A stretch of DNA of 64,000 nucleotides from Hippasteria phrygiana. Taxonomy: Eukaryota > Echinodermata > Asteroidea > Valvatida > Goniasteridae. A program made the position numbers and the translations under genes. Shown piece after piece: positions 29,727-41,130 of the stretch (positions are counted from its first letter, which is position 1; every line of letters begins with the position of its first letter). Where the stretch lies: NCBI GenBank assembly GCA_037893225.1, contig JAZGUH010000152.1, positions 62,001 to 126,000 on the forward strand, written 5' to 3'. The notes below the pieces were generated by a model. That model was not told where the DNA came from, did no database searches, and saw only the letters and a list, made by a program, of their open reading frames with translations.

Positions 29727-29897
29727 GAGCGATTTTGGTGCGCGTTTCTTTCCCACGTCCCGAGTAACCATTGTGACGTCTCATCCAGGCGGTATTTGCG
29801 ATAAGGTCTATCAGACCTTATCGCAAATACCGCCTGGATGAGACGTCACAATGGTTACTAGGGACGTGGGAAAGAAACGCGCACCAAAATCACTCCC
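29727..29897. repeat. Near-perfect 170-bp palindrome
   Basis: Arms 29727-29810 and 29813-29897 are almost identical reverse complements (one or two mismatches, such as CCCGAGTAAC versus GTTACTAGGG). They meet at GATAAGGTCTATCAGACC. A partial direct third copy of the right half follows at 29908-29963 (TGACCATTGTGACGTCTCG). Contains TGTGACGTCTCA words. Confidence 0.9.
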
Positions 29898-29989
29898 ATT
29901 TCCTTCCCACAATCCCTTGTGACCATTGTGACGTCTCGACCAGGCGGTATTTGCGATATGGTCTATGTACACGTATGTACATGTATATG

Positions 29990-30019
29990 TACCACTGATC
30001 TCCATGGAGATCAGTGGTA
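29990..30019. repeat. Perfect 30-bp palindrome
   Basis: TACCACTGATCTCCA followed by its exact reverse complement, with no loop. Followed by a (CG)5 run. Confidence 0.85.
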
Positions 30020-30384
30020 TGCATACGCGCGCGCGCATCATCAGCATTAATTATATACATCAAGCCAAATGTAGGTTATCAGCAAGAAAACATAGTCCGA
30101 CGTTACTCAAAGTTTTTTATGAGATGAAACTGTTCATTTTGTGGGAAATACCATCACTTAAAGGGGCTGTATCGTCACGATCATAGCAGGCTTGCGGCTG
30201 TACACTGAATCCCGAACTGATGAACGCAGATGAACTCAGTAACTGCAAATAAGGCCGTGTCCGAAATGGGCGTCTAGAGCTACAGCTACGGCTACGTCAC
30301 GCGTAGTTGTAATGGACGAACACCTACCTAGAAAATAGCCCTAGACAAGCGATTCGGCGGACGCAGCCTTATACCCCACGACCG

Positions 30385-30590
30385 CGCGCTGACCTACAGG
30401 GCGCGCGCGCGCTGACCTACAGGGCGCGCGCGCGCTGACCTACAGGGCGCGCGCGCGCTAACCTACAGGGCGCGCGCGCGCTGACCTACAGGGCGCGCGC
30501 GCGCTGACCTACAGGGCGCGCGCGCGCTGACCTACAGGGCGCGCGCGCGCTGACCTACAGGGCGCGCGCGCTGACCCACAGGGCGCGCCA
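30385..30590 (+). repeat. 23-bp (CG)-rich minisatellite, 9 copies
   Basis: The unit TGACCTACAGGG plus (CG)5C starts at 30390, 30413, 30436, 30459, 30482, 30505, 30528, 30551 and 30572. One copy has TAACC and the last is shortened. The alternating CG runs are potential Z-DNA and are CpG-dense in an AT-rich window. Confidence 0.95.
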
Positions 30591-31434
30591 GATCAGATTA
30601 CAATTGCAATGACTGCTGCATGCATGATCCTGTAATTATGATACATACTGCATGCATGTACAAGTATTTTGTATGTGTTTGTGCCACCAAAAATATACGA
30701 CAGGCGCAGGCCTACAGTCGAAAATAGTCCGTGCCACCCACTCGCTAGTCTATGGAATTATAACCGCTCGTGCAACGCGACGAGCGTCTATGATAACTGT
30801 GCAGAATTGGCGATAATTATGCAAGACAACCGCCTCTTGACCTCTACATTTTGACCAATCAGCCTGCTCGTTTTGTTTTCCTTTTTTTGACACTTGATCA
30901 AGGCGCGCCCCGGATATGCATGTCTTTGAGAAATGTAAACATTTCTGCACGCGCACAGAATCATGTTGCAGTTGTACTGTGCGTAGTATAGCACTGCGTA
31001 CCGCGTGCGCGTGCTGGGGAAGCACGCGACACGCGCGGCGGCATTTGAATTATTTTATAACTGCCATCGCATGCTACATACGCGCCGTGATGAATACAGA
31101 GAAACTGGGTCAGTTGACACCTACCAACCAATCAGTACCTTCGTCCACATTTCTGATCGAAATGACGTCACAAGTTTGCAAAGTCCACTCCGATTGGCTG
31201 GCGCGCGGGGTCGCACAAATATGTCCGCATATATCAGACGTTGATATGCAATGCATTGCATGCAACGTCTGATACTCAGTCTGCCCACCCGCCGGCCAAA
31301 CGCCAAAATGTACCATGACAGAACCAAACAAAAATAAGTAAATAAGTAAGTCTGTATTTATAATTGTAAAATAAATAATGTACCAGCCCCTTCCTATACA
31401 AAAATAAAGTTGTAGGCCTATGTATCGAAATAAA
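30591..31434. other. Unassigned, CpG-richer than its surroundings
   Basis: No gene recognised. Shares TAGTCTATGGAAT..CGCTCGTGCAA and CTGATACTCAGTCT with 16090-16155, so it includes a dispersed repeat. GCAATGCATTGCATGC near 31248 is a short palindromic block. AAATAAGTAAATAAGTAAG at 31331 is low-complexity. Confidence 0.35.
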
Positions 31435-32410
31435 TTTTGACTAAAATCGGCTGTGCGTGCAATGATGAGCAAATCAAAGTAAAACAGCTATACTGATGGC
31501 GATATTGAGTCCACGACCTTGTGTTACATTTGACAGCAGGACTTTATGGAAAGTCATAAGAGTTATTTCAACACTATCAAATAATAAACACAATAATAAC
31601 AGTTATTACCAATAAATAATATACGCCAATGAAATGAGATTTCACCAGTGGCGAGTAAATCCGTGTCGAAAAGTGGGGATGATTATTGAATTTGTCAACG
31701 AAGTACAGCATCTTGAACTGTTTTCAACGGGGGATACCCCCGCCCCAAACACCGCTTGAAATTTTAAACATCACTTTGTGTACAATTTCCCCTTTTTAAA
31801 TTTGTTTACGAAACAAAAAAGAAATACAAATCGGCGGGCCCCTGAACCCCTTCCCCGTGTTTACGCCACTGGCGCACAGATCCCCACATCACTATGATAA
31901 AGATGATTACCGAAGAAACAAAGAAATAAACACCCCGACAAATATTCAAACAACCCCAATTTTCACCTGTTTTGCACGAATTATTTGCTTATTACGTTTT
32001 ATGACATGAACAATTCACATACCGAGTACATGGATCGGATGTACTGCACATGTTATGTATGTACTGTACATGTTGACTATACATTACATGTAGACTTGAT
32101 GTGCGGAAATATTGTTTCACACAGCGAGTTGTTGAGAAGTGCCAGTGGAATAGCGACCAAGTGAAGTTGTTTTAGCTCCACCTATCAACTGTTTAAAAGA
32201 AAATGTACTGATAAGTTCTAGATTTTTTTTTTTTTTCGCTGCTAAAGAACTGTCTGCAGCCACTACTATACCCCTCTTTTAGTAGCATGCTAATTTTGTT
32301 ATTGAAGTGACGGGTCAAAATAAACCTGAAGCTTTTTATCGACCTAAGTTTACAAGCAAGATACAAACAAGATACATCCAAATGAATGTACACATAATAC
32401 ATAGACCCTT

Positions 32411-32722
32411 TTACGGAGACCCCGCCTGTGGGATTTTGTGTACAAAATTTAGCGCAAACTGTCCCACAGCGACAAGACACGTTGCAGTTTTGCTGTGCAC
32501 ATTTACATGGACAAGCACCCCGTGTGATGTGCCGAGTCGTCCTCTCTTGCAAGAGTTTCGGCATGTACATGGCATAGGTTCTCCAACGTAAGGTTCTACT
32601 TCTATATCGCCAACCTCCAATTCCATGCAACTTTCAGACAAATATTCCATGGCACTTTTGTAGGGGAAGGTGTGGCTACTGGACCACTTAAGCACATTTT
32701 CAATTCTAACAATACACAAAGG
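32411..32722 (-). pseudogene. Possible relic Cys-rich terminal exon inside the giant TIR element
   Basis: On the minus strand a pyrimidine-rich acceptor (CCCTTTTCTCGATCC...TTGTTAG) leads into IENVLKWSSSHTFPYKSAME and then EPMPCTCRNSCKRGR. After a one-base shift the sequence continues ACPCKCAQQNCNVSCRCG and TVCAKFCTQNPTGG inside the TIR. The spacing C.C...C ... C.C.....C...C.C...C...C recalls Cys-rich CXC-type ends of some transposases. The other arm keeps only the last part (CCCGTVFAKFCTQSPTGG). The reading frame is broken, so this is a weak inference. Confidence 0.3.
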
Positions 32723-33699
32723 ATCGAGAAAAGGGATAGAACCATTTTATTACATGACCAAAACACTTACTTCTTTATTGCAAACAGTTTAAATCAATCA
32801 CATTCATTCAAACTTATGTGAATGAAATTTTATGAAATAAACAGATGAAGTTTGAACTTTTTTTTATAATAATCTTACTCTTAGAGAACTGAGTGCCACG
32901 ATGTGTGCTACTTGTTTATAAGTATGTGAACAGATATTCCGTACCCTGTGGAGACATGAACACAATGCGCACAAAGGGACTGAATAGGTCTCCACAGGGC
33001 ATTTGTATGGGTTAGGATGTCTCCACAAGGAATTTTGTGTACTGAGTCTATGGGGTTTGCTTAACTGCAGGGACAAAGGGGAGAACAATGCCATGTCTCC
33101 ACAGGGCTGCAAAAAAAGGTGTGTGTGTGTACACGTATGTGTATGTCAGTACGCGCGCAGACGCTGGACATGCGTGCGTGTTCCAGGGGGTGTAGTTTCC
33201 AAAAGCCAATTCTCAGAACAGCCATAACAAACAGATGGAGGTTAAAAATAGCACATAACCGAAATGAAGCGCAAGGGGGCGCACTCCAATATTTGATTCG
33301 TTAACGCGAGATGGCGCGACGATACAGCCCCTTTAAGGCATCAAAATCCAACTAACAAACTATTTATGCCAAAACAGCCTGGTTTGACAATAATGTGATG
33401 CACACACTGGCCCTTTGCTTAAACACAGCTTATTTTGTGCGCAAGGCAATTGGGGAACTGATAACGAAATTGGAATTTCATGTTTTGTATGCGATGTGGC
33501 CAAAAATAAAAACAAATTTACAGTTCAGTAGACTAGAGCCAGAACTGTGAGTGTGATTTGAAAGAAACAAAAAGGATCCCCTCTCCCCCGCTTCCCAAAT
33601 AACTATAATAATGCATGCACAATACCAAAAGTTCCACTTTGGGGTTTGACGAAACTCCCTAATCTCCGGGCAGGATACGATATAAAACCTGCAAAACGT
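32723..33699. other. Core of the giant TIR element, unassigned
   Basis: No gene recognised. Three CTCCACAGGG/CTCCACAAGG words (32990-33105) and a GTGTGTGTGTACACGTATGTG run (33119-33150) are the only structure noticed. Confidence 0.35.
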
Positions 33700-33975
33700 G
33701 AAGAATGTTTTTCATTCATACGACTCAATATGTCTAGTTTCCACCGTCTGGTGATTCCTTCGACAATTAAAATCTGTCCTTGCACTTTCCATGGATGTGG
33801 TGTGCAAAAAAGGACCATTGCTATGGGAAGCAAGCATCACGTTTCTTTTGTGACGAAAACATCGTTGAAAGGTTGGATAATTGAGAAGAATGCCCGTCAT
33901 TGATGATTGAAAATCGTTTTGCTTGGTTTGGTACATATCTTTTGTACAACCATTACACTTGACAATTGAAAAAAC
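33700..33975 (-). repeat. Dispersed repeat, inverted copy of 24425-24700
   Basis: Reverse complement carries CAAAACGATTTTCAATCATC, ATGACGGGCATTC, TGCTTGCTTCCCATAGCAA and GAATCACCAGACGGTGGA in the same order as the 24.5-kb copy. Confidence 0.65.
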
Positions 33976-34682
33976 AATGTGCGAGGCCAGATTTGCATGT
34001 GAAGCAGATATGGGGGAAAAAGGGACCCCCCCCCCCCTCTTTTGTGTTGGTCATTGTGTTCCCGGAATCTCCATGTAAAATGTAAAATGTGCACAGCAAA
34101 ACTGCAACGTGTCTGTTGCTGTGGGACAGTTTTTGCTAAATTCTGTACACAAAGTCCCACAGGCGGGGTATCCGTAAAAGGGTCTATGTATATGTGTACA
34201 TTCATTTGGATGTATCTTGTTTGTATCTTGCATGTAAACTTAGGTCGATAAAAAGCTTCAGGCGTATTTTGACCTGTCACTTTCATAACAAAATGATCAT
34301 GCTACTAAAGAGGGGTAGTGGCTGCAGACAGTTCTTTAGCAGCGAACAAAAAAATTAAAATCTAGAACTTATCAGTACATTTTTTTTGAAACAGTTGATA
34401 GATGGAGCTGAAACAACTTCACTTGGTCGCTATTCCACTGGCACTTGTCAACAACTCGCTGTGTGAAATAATATTTCTGCACATCAAGTCTACATGTAAT
34501 GTACATGTACATGTGAATGTACAGTACATACATTACATGTACAGTACATCCGATCCATGTACTCGGTATGTGAATTGTTCATGTCATCAAAATAATAATA
34601 AGCGAATAATTCGTGCAAAACAGGTGAAAATTAGGGTTGTTTGAATATTTGTCGGGGTGTTTATTTCTTTGTTTCTTCGGTA

Positions 34683-36745
34683 GTCAGCCAAACTGGAGAG
34701 GAGAAAGGCTGAACGCAAATGGAGACTTTCGAATTTTCAACAGGATTTAGACTCATTTAAATTTCATAGAAATATAGTCATCCTTTTAATGAACCGTGCT
34801 CGTCGTGAGTTTTACACCAATTTTGTTGACAAGAATAGTCATGATCAAAGGAAAATTTTTAAGGCAAGCAGATCTTGACAAGTCTGCCATTCTGCCATGT
34901 CACTTGGATGATATTTCCGTGGCCAATGATATGGGTTCCTTCTTTGTTCGGAAGATTGCCAATATTCGGTCGAGGCTAAGTAATGTATAATCTGCTCGCC
35001 TATATTTGATCTTTCGGATTTGACATCCTCAGCTATTGGTACTCTAACTGAATTCACTCAGCTTTCGGAATTTTCAGTTCGTAAGCTTCTTTTAGGCTCT
35101 AGTAGGAAATGCTGTATTCTCGATCCCATACCAACAGGACTACTAGTTGATAGTTTATATGTTATCTTACCTGTTATCACTAATATGATTAATAGTTCTC
35201 TGCGCACTGGTCATTTCGCTACAACGTGGAAATCAGCCATCGTGTCCCCGTTGTTGAAAAACCTGGCCTTGACTTAGTGGTTGAGAATTATCGGCCTGTC
35301 AGTAATTTGCAATTTATCTCTAAATTAGTGGGGCAAGCAGTTGCAGATGAATTGAAAGCCCATTTAGAATTGCATAACCTATATCCCATTGTTCAGTCTG
35401 CCTACCTTAAGTACCACAGCACAGAGACGGCTTTACTCAAGATTAGAAATGATTTATTAATGGCTATGGATAGACAACATGTTTCTCTGTTAGTTTTGCT
35501 CGGTTTGAGTGCCGCCTTTGATACTTTAGATCACAATATTTTATTGAATACCCTCCAGTCTAAATTTGGAATTTATGGTACTGCTCTTAATGGTTTACTT
35601 GTCTGGTAGATCCCGAAGAGTTTCTGTAAATGGCGAACTCTCACAGCAATTTAATCTGGATTATGGTGTTCCACAGGGCTCCTGTCTATGGCCTTTGTTA
35701 TTTATTTCGTATACTAGCCCATTGTTTGACATTGTTAAGACCCACCTTCCACAGGTTCATTGTTATGCAGATAATACTCAGCTGTATATCTCTTTCAGTC
35801 CTGAAAATCATAGGTCGTCTTTAGTAGCTATGGAACGCTGTATTCATGATTTACGTGACTGGATGTCATCCAATTGTTTAATGCTGAATGACAGTAAAAC
35901 TGAATTTATGATAATTGGGACCCGTCAACAGTTGTCTAAAGTTAACTTTGATTGCATTCATATTGGTGATTGTATGGTAACACCTGTGCCCATCACTTGT
36001 AATTTAGGTTCATGGTTTGATGCACATATGTCTATGACTACTCATGTTACTAAGGTTTGTGGTAGTGCATTTTACTTTTTACATAACATCAGGCGCATTA
36101 GAAAATATCTGACTAGTAAGTGTACTGAAACATTGATTCATGCATTAATTTCTAGTCGACTGGATTACTGTAACAGTCTTCTATATGGCTTACCTGACTG
36201 TCAGATAAATACACTTCAACGAGTGCAAAACGCCTGCGCTCGACTTGTTTTTAAGTCGTATAAATTTTGTCATGTAACCCCATTGTTTATTGACCTTCAT
36301 TGGCTTCCTGTAAGGTTAAGGATAATTTTTAAAATATTATTATTATAAAATATTTTAAAAACATTTAAAAATATTATTAATATATATTATTATTATTATT
36401 ATTATTATTTAAATGTTGTTATGGTTTTGCTCCAGTTTACCTCAGCCAACCTATCATAAAGAAGCCCTCTTCTCGTTACTGTCTTCGTAGTTCTAATGAT
36501 GACACTCTTCTGGGCTACCCTATTTACCGTACCAAATTTACTCTGGGGGGTCGTGCCTTTGTTAATGTTGCTCCTTAACTCTAGAATGCCCTTCCTATTC
36601 ATATTAGGAGAGCCAGTAGTTTGACCACTTTTAAGTCATTGTTAAAAACACATCTTTTTAAGTTGGCCTTTTACTAATTTTACATTTACATTTAACTATT
36701 ATTGTTCTTATTTTTGAGTTGATTGATGTTATTTATTTAAATCTT
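34683..36745 (+). pseudogene. Second L2/CR1-like element, 5'-truncated and decayed
   Basis: Starts in the linker between endonuclease and RT (KLERRKAERKWRL) and keeps NYRPVSNLQFISKL, YHSTETALLK, LLGLSAAFDTLDH, YGVPQGSCLWPLL, YADNTQLY, SRLDYCNSLLYGLP, LQRVQNACARLV and FIDLHWLPVRL. After an AT-rich insertion (36345-36415) it continues FAPVYLSQP, SRYCLRSS and LGGRAFVN. Active-site changes (LGLSA for LDLSA, YADN for YADD) and several frameshifts show it is dead. It parallels the 21-kb element throughout but is clearly diverged. Lies inside the right arm of the giant TIR element. Confidence 0.85.
36385..36409. repeat. (TAT)n microsatellite
   Basis: ATTATTATT run inside the second L2-like element, splitting its coding region. 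Confidence 0.8.
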
Positions 36746-37427
36746 GGTGCCGCCAAATTTGGTGTCGCCCTATTGTGAAAGTCGCCCCTTTGGAGTGTTT
36801 TTTAGTAAGGCGCGTTGGGAAAGTACTCGTGTCGCCCCAATGAGGTTATTTCGGGAAGAGTCGCCCATTTGCCGCATCCAGGAGACTTCTAATTCTTGTT
36901 ATTATTATAATTTTCCTCAATTGCCGGTTAGGGCGACACATAATCCTGGAAAAGAGCGGGTTAGGGTGACCTGGTCGAATAGGGCGACAATTTGGTGTCG
37001 CCCTATTGTGAAAGTCGCCCCTTTGGAGTGTTTTTTAGTAAGGCGCGTTGGGAAAGTGCTCTAAAAGGGCGACACTCGTGTCGCCCAAATAGAGTTATTT
37101 CGGGAAGAGTCGCCCATTTGCCGCATCCAGGGGATTTCTAATTATTATTATAATTATTAGAATTATTATTATTTTCCTCAATTGCCGGTTAGGGCGACAC
37201 ATAATCCTGGAAAAGAGTGGGTTAGGGTGACCTGGTCGAATAGGGCGACAATTTGGTGTCGCCCTATTGTTAAAGTCGCCCCTTTGGAGTGTTTTTTAGT
37301 AAGGCGCGTGGGGAAAGTGCTCTAAAAGGGCGACACTCGTGTCGCCCCAATAAGGTTATTTCGGGAAGAGTCGCCCATTTGCCGCATCCAGGGGATTTAT
37401 AATTATTATTATTATTATTATTATTAT
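36746..37427 (+). repeat. Tandem array of small TIR elements with GGCGACA ends
   Basis: Three units start with TTGGTGTCGCCCTATTGTGA at about 36760, 36992 and 37253 (spacing 233 and 261 bp). The first two close with TCGAATAGGGCGACAA, the inverse of the start; the third stops earlier. Inside, GGGCGACACTCGTGTCGCCC is a second palindromic word. Spacing differences come from variable (ATT)n runs. A head-to-tail MITE array is the simplest reading. Confidence 0.8.
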
Positions 37428-37431
37428 TATC
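37398..37431. repeat. (ATT)n microsatellite
   Basis: About ten ATT units at the junction where the giant TIR arm resumes. Confidence 0.85.
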
Positions 37432-37906
37432 ATAGTGATTTGGGGATCTGTGCGCCAGTGGCGTAAACTCGGGGAAGGAGTTCAGGGGCCCACCGATTTG
37501 TACTTCTTTTTTGTTTCGTAAACAAATTAAAAAAGGGGACATTGTACACAAAGTGATGTTTAAAATTTCAAGCGGTGTTTGGGGCGGGGCCGGGTATCCC
37601 CCATTGAGAACAGTTCGAGATGCAGTAGGTACTTCGTTGACAAATTCAATAATCATCACCACTTTTCGACACGGATTTACTCGCCACTGGTGAAATCTCA
37701 TTTCATTGGCGTATATTATTTATTGGTAATAACTGTTATTATTGTGTTTATTATTTGCTAGTGTTGAAATAACTCTTATGATGTAACTTTCCATAAAGTC
37801 CTGCCGTCAAATGTAACACAAGGTCGTGGACTCAATATCGCCATCAGTATAGCTGTTTTACACTTTGATTTGCTCATCATTGCACGCACAGCCGATTTTA
37901 AGTCAA

Positions 37907-40900
37907 ACTAGAAACTGGTGTTTGTGTACAAACACAGGGCTGTTTCGGGTGTTTTTTTTTTTTTTGTGGGAGTATGATTCTAATTCTTGATGAGATATCA
38001 ATGGTAGATGAAACAAAATCTTGTTTTACATTCAAGCAATTACGTATCCTTAATCATAATTGTTTTGGAAATGTGAGCATACTTGCAGTTTGTGACCATG
38101 ATGATGTCATTGTGATGTCACACATTTTGCACATTCATATGTAAGTACCTATCACCTAACAAATGTATTACAAATTGTTTTTTGAAATTAGCATGTAGGT
38201 TTGATGAGATATGGCTTTGGGGTTTAAAAACTTAAAAATTACTAGAAAATCGTATAATGATGTCATCATGACGTCATGTAATTTTTGTCAATAACGCCTG
38301 CTAGCATACCTACATATCACGTTTCAATTTCATTGGACTTGTAATTCTGTAGATATATGGCTTCGAAGAATCCACCTTTAAGATGACGTCACGTGACATG
38401 TGATGACATCATCATAATGTCATGTCAATTTTCATCTATAAACTTGCAGACGTACCTAGATATTACATTTCAACTTAATCGAACTTGTACTTTTGTTTAT
38501 ATGTGGCTTCAAAAACTGCCCCTTTAAGATGACGTCAGGTGACATGTGATGAAGTCATCATAACGTCATGTCAATTTTCATCTATAAACCTGCTGGCCTA
38601 CTTAGATATTACATTTCAACTTAATCGAGCTTGTACTTTTGTAGATATGGCTTCAAAAACTGCCCCTTTAAGATGACATCACGTGACATGTGATGACATC
38701 ATGATAATGTCATGTCAATTTTCAGCTATAAACCTACTGGGCTACCTAGATATTACTTTTCAACTTAATCGAACTTGTAATTTTGTTTATATATGGCTTC
38801 AAAAACTGCCCCTTTAAGATGACGTCACGTGACATGTGATGACGTCATCATAACGTCAATTCAATTTTTATCTATAAACCTACTAGGCTACCTAGATATT
38901 ACTTTTAAACTTAATCGGACTTGTGCTTTTGTAGACATATGGCTTCAAAAACTGCCCCTTTAAGATGACGTCACGTGACATGTGATGACATCAATTATGA
39001 TAATGTCATGTCAATTTTCAGCTATAAACCTACTGGGCTACCTAGATATTACTTTTCAACTTAATCGAATTTGTACTTTTGTAGATATATGGCTTCAAAA
39101 ACTGCCCCTTTAAGATGACGTCACGTGGCATGTGATGACGTCATCAAGAGGTAAAAGTTCGGCACACATTGTGAGCAGTTAGTCTAAGTGTCTGTCAAGT
39201 TTAAAAGTACCCAAAGTGCCGGTAAGAAAGAAAACGTGTACAAATGCTATAGGCAATAATCTAACGAGTGCCCCTTTAAGATGACACCACGTGACATGTT
39301 ATGACTTGATCATAACGTCATGTCAATTTTCATCTATAACACCAGGTGGCATACCTTACGTTCCAACTGAATCGGACTTGTACTTTTGTAGATATATGGC
39401 TTCGAAAAATGCCCCTTTAAGATGACGTCACGTGACATGTGATGACGTCATCAGGACGTAAAAGTTCGGCACACATTGTGAGCAGTTGGGGTAAGTGTCT
39501 GCCAAGTTTAAAAGTAGCCAATGTGGCCGGTAAGAAAGTAAACGTTTACAAATGCTATGGGCAATATTCTATCGACTTGAAAAAAGAATTTTTTTTATGA
39601 CGTCATCATGACGTCACACAATTTTCGCTTTTTAGGGCATATCTTTGAGACATACCAAAGCTATAACAAAAAGAATTTTGAAAATATCTTGTTTTGTTCG
39701 CTAGATATATTGAAAAGAATGTTACGATTTAAAAAAATTAAAGATTCAGCGACTTGAAAAAAGACTAGAAATCAACCCTTTTATAAACATCAAGCACATA
39801 ATAGCCATGGTTATCTGCCCGTCCCAGAATTCCTTTGTGTTATATTGAATTTGGTCTAAATTTTGAAATGGCTGTCATTTCTTACTTGAGTGAGCTACGA
39901 TCATGAAATTTTGGAAATGGGTACAGGAAAATTCAATGTATACATTTTTGTAATCGGATTGACCCTTACATGCGTTTAAAAAAAAACATATTTTTGATGA
40001 CGTCATCATGACGTCACACAATTTTCGCTTTTTAGGGCATATCTTTGAGACATACCAAAGCTGTAACAAAAAGAATTTTGAAAATATCTTGTTTTGTTCG
40101 CTAGATATATTGAAAAGAATGTTACGATTTTAAAACTTCAAAAATTCAGCGACTTGAAAAAAGACTACAAATCAACCCCTTTTATAAACAGCAAGCTCAT
40201 AATAGCCATGGTTATCAGCCCGTCCCAGAATTCCTTTGTGTTATATTGAATTTGGTCTAAATTTTGAAATGGCTGTCATTTCTTACTTGAGTGAGCCACG
40301 ATCATGAAATTTTGGAATTGGGTACAGAAAAATACAATGTATACATTTTTGTAATCGGATTGACCCTTACATGCGTTAAAAAAAAAACATATTTTTGATG
40401 ACGTCATCATGACGTCACACAATTTTCGCCTTTTAGGGCATATCTTTGAGACATACCAAAGCTATAACAAAAATAATTTTGAAAATATCTTGTTTTGTTC
40501 GCTAGATATATTGAAAAGAATGTTACGATTTTAATACTTCAAAAATTCAGCGACTTGAAAAAAGACTAGAAATCAACCCCTTTTATAAACAGCAAGCTCA
40601 TAATAGCCATGGTTATCAGCCCGTCCCAGAATTCCTTTGTGTTATATTGAATTTGGTCTAAATTTTGAAATGGCTGTCATTTCTTACTTGAGTGAGCCAC
40701 GATCATGAAATTTTGGAATTGGGTACAGCAAAATTCAATATATACATTTTTGTAATCAGATTGACCCTTACATGCGTTAAAAAAAAAAAGCATTTTTGAT
40801 GACGTCATCATGACGTCACACAGTTTTCGCAATTTAGGGCATATCTTTGAGACATACCAAAGCTATAAGAAAAAGAATTTTGAAAATATCTTGTTTTGTT

Positions 40901-41130
40901 CGCTAGATATAATTTAATGAATGTTACGATTTTCAAAATTCAAAAATTCATAAAAAATCACGTGATGACGTCATCATGACGTAAAAGTTCGGCATGCATC
41001 CTGAGCAGTTGGTCTAAGTGTCTGCTAAGTTTAAAGGCAATCGGCTGCATAAAAGTAGCCAAAGTGCCTGGTAGAAAGAAATCGTGTACAAATGCTATGG
41101 GCAAAAGTCTGAAAAAGAAAAAAAAAAAGA
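37907..41130 (+). repeat. Array module 1 (type B)
   Basis: Opens CTAGAAACTG, then the palindrome GTGTTTGTGTACAAACAC (37918-37935), then AGGGCTGTTTCGGG and a T run. Five to six 170-bp repeats follow (38330-39170; core GGCTTCAAAAACTGCCCCTT), then four repeats of about 400 bp, each opening ATGACGTCATCATGACGTCA (about 39597, 39998, 40399, 40799). Closes CCAAAGTGCC...CGTGTACAAATGCTATGGGC and a poly-purine tract. Confidence 0.85.

Larger units (their letters stand above)
31435..37910. mobile_element. Giant TIR element, about 1.1 kb arms, right arm split
   Basis: The left arm 31437-32512 matches, as reverse complement, 34068-34682 and then 37428-37905. Outer ends: TTTTGACTAAAATCGGCTG and CAGCCGATTTTAAGTCAAA. 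Removing the nested block 34683-37427 gives an element of about 3.7 kb with arms of about 1.08 kb. By eye the arms differ by several percent, so it is not a recent inversion. The interior (32513-34067) has no intact gene. Large TIRs around a small core could be a DNA transposon derivative or a foldback element. The right end sits directly against the 38-64 kb array. Confidence 0.8.
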
